DNA of 64,000 nucleotides, taken from assembly GCA_963989245.1 (NCBI GenBank), contig OZ022347.1:41278558-41342557 (forward strand), given 5' to 3'. Made by a program: the position numbers and the translations under genes. This DNA comes from Nansenia antarctica (Eukaryota > Chordata > Actinopteri > Argentiniformes > Microstomatidae). The notes below the pieces were generated by a model that worked only from the letters and a program-made list of their open reading frames with translations, searched no databases and was not told the origin of the DNA. Below are positions 57,743 through 64,000 of this stretch, in pieces. Numbering within the stretch: position 1 is the first letter of the stretch; every line of letters begins with the position of its first letter.

Positions 57743-59952
57743 GTAGCGCAGCAACGACGGTTTGGAGCTGTGTGTCTTCTGCATGGGAGACCCAGGTTCA
57801 AACCCCGCCCGCCACATACAGAGCAGGGAAGACACACAGACGCCTTCAGGCGCTGAGATAAGACCTCATCGCCCAGGCAACGTCGCTGGGCTGGTTCAGA
57901 GTCCAACATCTGCATGTGGACGGTTCAGAGCTCAGATACAGAATCTCAGAGGCTGGCGGGCGTTCTGTTGTTCTATAATCACGCCTTTGAAACGCTCTGC
58001 GGACGGAGAGATAAAAGGAAGAAGATAAACAGGGGGAATATTGCTGAGAGGTGTAGCCTAACGCCAGCGCTTTGAAGATCATTTGTCGGGGTAATTGCCG
58101 CAAGATTATTTACTTGTCCTGTATGTACATGAATTAGGTGTGTAGGCCTTGTAGGACAAGTTTAATACCATCTTACAAAAGCATAAACACACACAAACAT
58201 ACAGAATACACACCCTCTCTCTATGAAACAGTGTGATGATGATGAGGAGGACAGAGGGAGTCAGAGCTAACATGCATCTGCCAAAACACAGGCCTGCAAT
58301 CTAGCAACTTGTGTGTGATGTATAGGCATATGGAAAATAAGGTCGTTTTGCTCACATTAGCACAGAGCGCTAGGCTATGAATAATGAATCACATCCATAA
58401 TGCATGAAGGGTTAGGACAAATATGTGCAATTACACTAAAGTACAGACAAATCTTCATATTTTTCAGATTTTAACCCCTAGAAACAACGAGCAACGGCTC
58501 TGTATGGATCCAAATGAATATTTAATATTTCAGAAGATTGGTCCCAACAGCCAGTCTTATTGTGCTGCTGCGTCTGTGTGCTTTCAAGGCGTTTGTATTG
58601 ATCTGCAAGGTGACAAGGGAATAAGTGCCGTGGTTCTGAACGCAGACTTTAATTAGCACGATGCTTCAGCATTTCTACAGCCCTCTGCTGTGTTTCATTG
58701 ATTAAACTCACGCAGACTTGTGATGTTTGGGGTTAGAGAAACGATGCTTTGGGAGAAATGTGTTGCCAAAAAATATGACTTTGTACTCTGCGACACAATG
58801 CCGAGTAACCTCACATTCATACAGCATCACACACAGGGGGAAACTAACTCTTAACTAATACAATAAGCAGGACTTAATTTCAGACGCTCCAGTGATTGAG
58901 GATCGGAGAAAGAAACTAAATCCACCAGCAGAGACACGGTTGAGCTGCTATGAAAGCAGGAGACGGATAGTATTCACACACAGCCTCTCTGCATCACCAC
59001 ATCACCTCCCATTCAGTATGTGACAGGAGAGAGAATAGAGAACTGGTCTAACTCTGGCTAATTATGAGAACTTCCTCAGTGTGACTGCTTGGCACTGCTT
59101 TATTATTCATGAGGGTCTCATGAATATGCAAATATGTCGGGTAGTTGTTAAATGCACCCCTGCATGACATTCTTAAGAGTCGCTGAAATATTGAAAAGCT
59201 GGAGAATGTAAGAAAGGGGGTAAGAGAGAAGAGAGGTGAGAGCTGGAAGTGTGGCTCTCTCTCTCTGGTGGATCTGGAACAAAGTGCTGAAGTTTGAGAA
59301 GATCAGGAGAGAAAGTTAAACACCACCAGTTCCTCGTGTCACAATGTCACACAGCGCCGAGCCTTATGAAACCTGTCCTACTGCACTGCTGCAATATTAA
59401 ACTGCTACGTCTGTTATGGATGCTAGCTCTCTGTACTGTTAGCTTACATTAATACTTTGCCTCTGTAACTAAGGCAACAAGAGAACACTCCGAAGGCGTT
59501 AGCTGTCAGAAACATACAGAATAGTCCATTGTTGCAACCCAGTCTATGTTGATGTTGCAATCACAATCAAAGTAATCTTTTCACAATAGCACTCAATAAT
59601 CACAACAAACTATCAAGAGCTGGGTTAGTCACATGATCAGACACACGGCCAAAACAATGATGGAACTGATCCAGAAATCCATTTATCATCAGGACACCAA
59701 TGACATCACAATGAAAAGAAAACACCAATGACATCACAAAAGCTAAACATCTTAAAACAGTTTAATTCAACTGTAAACTGAGTATATATTAATTGATTTG
59801 TCTGTCAACACTTTCCTGGGCTCTCAATGGGAATTTAAACATCTGAGGGGAAAAAATCCCCTGAAAGAGTTGTGTGTGATTCAGATTTCACCTGATTTCA
59901 CCTCATCACAGGAAGAACATGCCTTGTTGATCCTAACTTCACACAACAGTAC
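57743..59952. other. no gene; candidate conserved block
   Basis: 58380-58700 is repeat-free with ATGAATAATGAATCACATCC, CCATAATGCATGAAGG and GAATATTTAATATTTC. 57740-57870 contains AGGTTCAAACCCCGCC, resembling a decayed tRNA-like B box. Otherwise nothing. Confidence 0.35.
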
Positions 59953-60216
59953 AAACCCAGTCAGCAGACGATTGTGGGCCGAATCTGGTCTTGTTGTGGC
60001 ACACAGGCCTCGTTGTCAGATGCGGCAAGTACAATACGGACCAGATATGGGCCAGATGAGGAGGCCCGGTCCTGGCTGAGAGTTGTCAGTCTGCTGTGGG
60101 CCGGTTCTGGTGTGAGGCAGGTGGCTCTGATACGGTCCTGTAGCTACTTTGGTCTGAGTGAGGTTGGGCGCTGGACATCCACATCCTGGCCCAGGTCTGG
60201 TCTTCTCAAGGCAAAG
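59953..60216. mobile_element. dispersed repeat left part, interrupted by a MITE
   Basis: Begins AAACCCAGTCAGCAGACG and carries several GGCC-rich GGGCC-GATCTGG-like motifs. CACATCCTGGCCCAGGTCTG followed by GGCTCAGGAATGGCAG (after the MITE) parallels 61426-61490. TGCTGACTGGGTTT at 61743-61756 is the inverse of its left end, so 59953-61756 may be one decayed element of about 1.8 kb. Confidence 0.5.
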
Positions 60217-60552
60217 TTAACACTACAACAGCCGTGCCTAATTTACCTACTAGTAGAGCCGCCTTGGGGGTCAAATAGACCCCCTTTTTAGAATGTAAAT
60301 CAGCTATTTACACACAGAAATCACTAGAGGGCGCTTCTTTTTTTTGCCTGCCTCCTACACAGAAAAACTGCAAAACAGCTTTATACTAGCTTATCCTGAA
60401 GTGATTTTGAAAATGTAAGGATACTGGGTGGAAACGCACATATCTAGGGAAAGTCATGAAAGGAGGGTCCTGAAATGTAATTGAGTGCAAGGATAGAATT
60501 TATGTTTACTCACAGGGGTCACCGTGACCCCTCACGGCTCTTCTAGTGTTAA
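60217..60552. mobile_element. TTAA MITE family A, copy 3
   Basis: TTAA at 60217-60220 and 60549-60552, ends CACTACAACAGCCGTGCC and CACGGCTCTTCTAGTG. Internal order as in copy 2. It is inserted in the dispersed repeat described at 59953. The paralogue at about 61470 (GATAAGGCTCAGG) shows the empty site. Confidence 0.9.
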
Positions 60553-61387
60553 GGCTCAGGAATGGCAGCCAGAGATGACATAACTCACAAACACTTTGTC
60601 CTTCTTCCAATCAGACTTGGCTTTCCTCTGGAGGATTGACTCCTAGACAAACTTTAATGCAGCAGACAAGAGGCTTCCTTTCAGACAGCAATTACTGGGC
60701 GTCTGCAAACTATTATCTCAGTGCTGCATTCACCCCACACTTCACTACAGCACTGGGATGTTGTAATAGATCCATTCTAGCATGATGAGAATAATGAATG
60801 CATAAAGCTCATTAAAATCTCATGACACAAAGGATCTTATCTTGAATACCCCAACTGACACTTGTTTGTGATGTGAGAGTTTATGTCCCTTTAATTGTAG
60901 CAGATATTATAAAGGATTATCAAAGCCCTGGGAAACCTGGTAATTGGCTGTCTGTTTCCTGGTACAAATGAGGAGAGCGAAGTGTCTCTGATACAGTAAG
61001 TGTCCCTGATACAGTAAGTGTCCCTGATGTGTGTCTCTGATAGTAGCAGGTAAAACAGGGAACAAGTAAAATCAATTACACACTCGCTAGTCAACTAACA
61101 CTTGTAAGCTTGTTTTGTGAGCTTGCTAACAATGTAAAGTAGTGTTATAGTTAACTAGGTAGTAGTGGGGATTACCTCACCGAATCCATTGCAATGTTTT
61201 GGCTTGACTAGTGAGTGTTTCATTGATTTACAACAATGTTGAAATGTATTTAAACTTTTTGGAATAAAAGTCTGAACAATTTGATGGGTTGCTGACTTGT
61301 TCCCGGTTTCACCAGCTGCTGTCACAATGTGTCTCTGATACAGTAAATGTCCCTGGTAAGTGTCTGACATGTTCCTGCAGCTGCTGG
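60553..61387. other. no gene seen; small GTCTCTGATACAGTAA repeat
   Basis: TCTGATACAGTAAGTGTCCC-type units occur at 60985-61035 and again near 61330-61358, suggesting a split duplication. Confidence 0.5.
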
Positions 61388-61756
61388 GTCATCTCTGGTC
61401 AGTATGGTTTTGGCACCTGGGTCACATCCACATGCTGGCCAAGGTCTGGCCTTTTCATCCCTCAGATAAGGCTCAGGACTGGCAGACAGAGCCGGCCCGC
61501 TTCTGGCCCAGGGAACAGGAAGTTGTACCTGGTCCACATCTGGATGCCGGTAGAGAACAGACACGGGCCAGATCTGGGGGGTATTCCATCAACATCACCA
61601 AAGGAAACTCCAGGCTTATTTTGATAAATCTTGTGACTGATAAGGCTGGATTTTGTTTAGAAATCTTGCAGGATTTAACAAGATAAGCCTGGATTGTCAT
61701 TTTGTGACGTTGATGGAATACCCCCCTGGGCTGTCATTACTATGCTGACTGGGTTT
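61388..61756. mobile_element. dispersed repeat, right part, with a nested MITE
   Basis: GGTCACATCCACATGCTGGC, CAAGGTCTGG, GGCTCAGGACTGGCAG and GGGCCAGATCTGG parallel the 59953 copy. It ends TGCTGACTGGGTTT. Confidence 0.5.
61574..61728. mobile_element. 149-bp palindromic MITE with CTG flanks
   Basis: GGGGGTATTCCATCAACATC (from 61577) faces the inverted GACGTTGATGGAATACCCCC (to 61725), with CTG on both sides. Nothing coding. The class is uncertain from a 3-bp flank alone. Confidence 0.8.
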
Positions 61757-61799
61757 ATATTCAAACTAAATTACCCACCGCATCTTTGACATTGTTTTC

Positions 61800-61917
61800 C
61801 TTTACTTTCCTTATGACTGATGGATAGATGATTTCCCTTACTTAGACAAATACATTTGCTGTAAGTCGCTTTGGATGAAGGCGTCTGCTAAATGTAAAAA
61901 ATGTAAATGTAAATGTC
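61800..61917 (+). mobile_element. L2 LINE 3' tail fragment
   Basis: TGACTGATGGATAGATGATT, then GTAAGTCGCTTTGGATGAAG, GCGTCTGCTAAATG and repeated TGTAAA. It matches 17725-17830. Confidence 0.8.
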
Positions 61918-62496
61918 TAACACAGACTGTGCCAGATCTAGAGACCCTACAGATCTAGAGACCCTACAGATCTAGAGATCCTACAGATGTAGTCGTCCTG
62001 CTGTTCATGACCTCATTAACCAGAGGAGACACAGGGATGTGAGGGGGCAGACAGAGGCCTGAGATGGAGGCATAGAGTGGAGGGAATAGACTGTTGTTTT
62101 CTCCCAAACAGCACAAAGAGAAAGAATTGCTTTTCTCCACAGTTCACCTGCGGCAAGATCGGAAATCCCAGAGTTTTATGCTCGAAGGTACAATTAAATA
62201 TGAAAAGTGATTCGAAAGTCAGCCGAGTTTATCCTTTTCACTCCGAATCAATATTTACAGAGCGGTCCATGGCCTGAGGGTGGAAATGTCCTCAAGCAAT
62301 CCTGTGCAACATCGCCCCCTGTCCCCCCCCATCCCTCCACCTCCCCCACACACACAGCCTTCCTGCTTCCAAAATGTCACATTGCAAGTTATAAAGAAAT
62401 GAAGGCTGTACGTGTGGTCTGATGTTCAATTTGGAAGAGGCCTGGGGGAGAAGGGACAGAACACTACACACTCTCCTCCTCGACGTCAGTCATGGC
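61918..62496. other. no gene seen
   Basis: AGATCTAGAGACCCTAC triplet at 61936-61988. 62100-62270 is unique sequence with AATTAAATATGAAAAG, possibly regulatory. C-run at 62323-62330. Confidence 0.45.
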
Positions 62497-62705
62497 TGTG
62501 TGTGTCGTTGGCATAGCCTTCTGGGTACAGTAGTACTGTGTGTGTCGTTGGCATGGCCTTCTGGGTACAGTAGTACTGTGTGTGTCGTTGGCATGGCCTT
62601 CTGGGTACAGTAGTACTGTGTGTGTCGTTGGCATGGCCTTTTGGGTACAGTAGTACTGTGTGTGTCGTTGGCATAGCCTTCTGGGTAAAGTAGTACTGTG
62701 TGGGT
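62497..62705. repeat. 40-bp minisatellite, 5 copies
   Basis: Unit CTGTGTGTGTCGTTGGCATG plus GCCTTCTGGGTACAGTAGTA. Confidence 0.96.
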
Positions 62706-62813
62706 TTCACCCGGTGATCAGATTAATTTTCAGAAGATTGATTGAGTTGAGTTCCAGGGCCTGAATGTGGAATGAGTCTCTGGTAGCGCTGGTGATTAAG
62801 GACAGCACACAGG

Positions 62814-63061
62814 GGCCACTACAACAGCTGTGCCTATTTTACCTACTAGTAGAGCCGTCTTGGGGGTCAAATAGACCCCATTTTTAGAATGTAAATCTGC
62901 TATTTACACAGAGATCACTAGAGGGCTCTTCTATTTGTTAGCCTGCCTCCTACACAGAAAAACTTCTAGGAAAAGTCATGAAAGGAGGGTCCTGAAATTT
63001 GATCGAGTGCAAAGATTTTTTTTACTCACCTTTTGACCCCTCACGGCTCTTCTAGTGTTAA
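62814..63061. mobile_element. TTAA MITE family A, copy 4 (internally deleted)
   Basis: The right end CACGGCTCTTCTAGTGTTAA is intact. The left end begins CACTACAACAGCTGTGCC without TTAA. About 90 bp between GAAAAACT and TCTAGGAAAAGTCATG are missing relative to copies 2 and 3. Confidence 0.85.
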
Positions 63062-63092
63062 AGACTGCAACACTGTGCTGTAGCACTGCAAC

Positions 63093-63345
63093 GCTGTGGC
63101 AGCTGTGGTACAGGAGGGAGAGCCGGCATCTAATGATTGCAAGGTCGGTGGTTCGAACCATGGCCACATGTTGAGGTGTCCTTGGGCAAGACACCAAATT
63201 GAACCCCAAATTGCTCCCAATGAGTGGGCCGGCGCCTTGCATGGTAGCTTGCCCCCATTGGTGTGTGAATGTGTGTGTGAATGGGTGACTGAGGCCATTG
63301 TAAAGGGATTTGGAATAAGGCTCTATATAAGTCAGTCCATTTACC
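63093..63345 (+). mobile_element. tRNA-derived SINE
   Basis: ATTGCAAGGTCGGTGGTTCG with AACC is a B box. The diverged head GTGGCAGCTGTGGTACAGGA precedes it. The body reads CCTTGGGCAAGACAC, GAACCCCAAATTGCTCCCAA and TGTGTGAATGGGTGACTGAG, ending GGCTCTATATAAGTCAGTCC and ATTTACCATTA. This body is common in teleost SINEs. It starts just after TTAA MITE copy 4. Confidence 0.8.
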
Positions 63346-63429
63346 ATTAACTAGACAACAAATAGATCCAAACCATGAATCCAGAGTAAATATACTGAGA
63401 TTAAATACTGTCAATTAACCACAACCCCC

Positions 63430-63521
63430 CCCCCCCCCCCCAAACACAATTTCACAGCTGGAAACGATGTCTTTCTTCAGTTGAATCAATATGCCCCCAA
63501 GCCATCCCTCTAGAACCATCT

Positions 63522-63577
<56 letters not shown>
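63430..63577. repeat. C-run and (AC)n microsatellite
   Basis: A C homopolymer near 63425-63441 and about 52 bp of AC at 63524-63576. Confidence 0.95.
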
Positions 63578-63579
<2 letters not shown>

Positions 63580-64000
63580 TAGAGAGTGAAGTTACTGGAG
63601 GGTTAAACGTGTTACAGTAATCTCGTTAGCCCTGTCTGGCTACTGACTGATCATCTTCTTCATACAGTTATTACTGTTGTTACTGCAGGTTGAAGATCTT
63701 AAAACGTTTTGTTCAAAGACCAAAGAGTAGGAGGCTGAACTGACTAAACAGAAACACATGGTGATGGTGAGATATCCACTGAGAGAGACTGAACTCCTTA
63801 GCTCAGGTAACATCAGCCAATACCGATCAATAAGTAACACGGTAACTCAAATGTTAAGTCAGTCTGGTTCACAGTACAGTTCAACAATTACTTCTCTTGA
63901 AGTGTTTAAACGTGTGTTCTATAGATTGACATTGACTTGTAGAGACAGTCGATATTAAAGCAAACATTGCGACAAATGTCTGCTTTGTTTCTCTCATTTG
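63578..64000. other. no gene seen to window end
   Basis: Unique sequence. Short open frames have no recognisable domain. Confidence 0.45.

Overview
This window looks like nuclear DNA of a ray-finned fish. Two vertebrate-type exons have GT-AG splice signals and matching phases. The rest is microsatellites, minisatellites and teleost-style transposable elements: L2/CR1-like LINEs, tRNA-derived SINEs, TTAA- and TA-flanked MITEs, a Tc1-like remnant and a solo LTR. The species cannot be named from the sequence.

The only host gene I can support is the 5' part of a glypican gene on the minus strand, closest to glypican-6 (gpc6). Exon 1 (47746-47899) carries the start codon, signal peptide and first conserved cysteine. 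Exon 2 (19079-19237) carries the next three conserved cysteines. Both junctions are phase 1 and join cleanly. Intron 1 is about 28.5 kb. The gene continues past the left end, so 1-19078 is intron 2. The right quarter (47900-64000) is the 5' flank.

Layout. 1-19078 (intron 2): several tandem arrays, two TTAA MITEs, a VNTR-containing insertion with a 15-bp target duplication, and a LINE 3' tail. 19238-47745 (intron 1): very dense tandem arrays, an 885-bp GA tract, a telomere-like 20-bp array, two SINEs with tRNA-like heads, TA MITEs, three sizeable LINE fragments and several short LINE tails. One LINE sits inside a 60-bp minisatellite. 47900-48509: 5'UTR/promoter candidate with a GA/CT microsatellite. 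48503-52090: a nested transposon complex starting about 610 bp upstream of the gpc6 ATG. It has an outer inverted-repeat element, long foldback arms, a TA-flanked element inside the left arm and a solo LTR inside the right part. 52091-64000: a Tc1-like pseudogene, LINE tails, three more copies of the TTAA MITE, other MITEs and a SINE.

Most long open reading frames here (Ser/Leu, Arg/Glu, Cys/Val or Thr/His-rich) are translations of simple repeats and are not genes. The biological interest lies in the architecture of the glypican locus and in several dated or nested insertions with readable target-site duplications. I found no evidence for a new multi-gene system.
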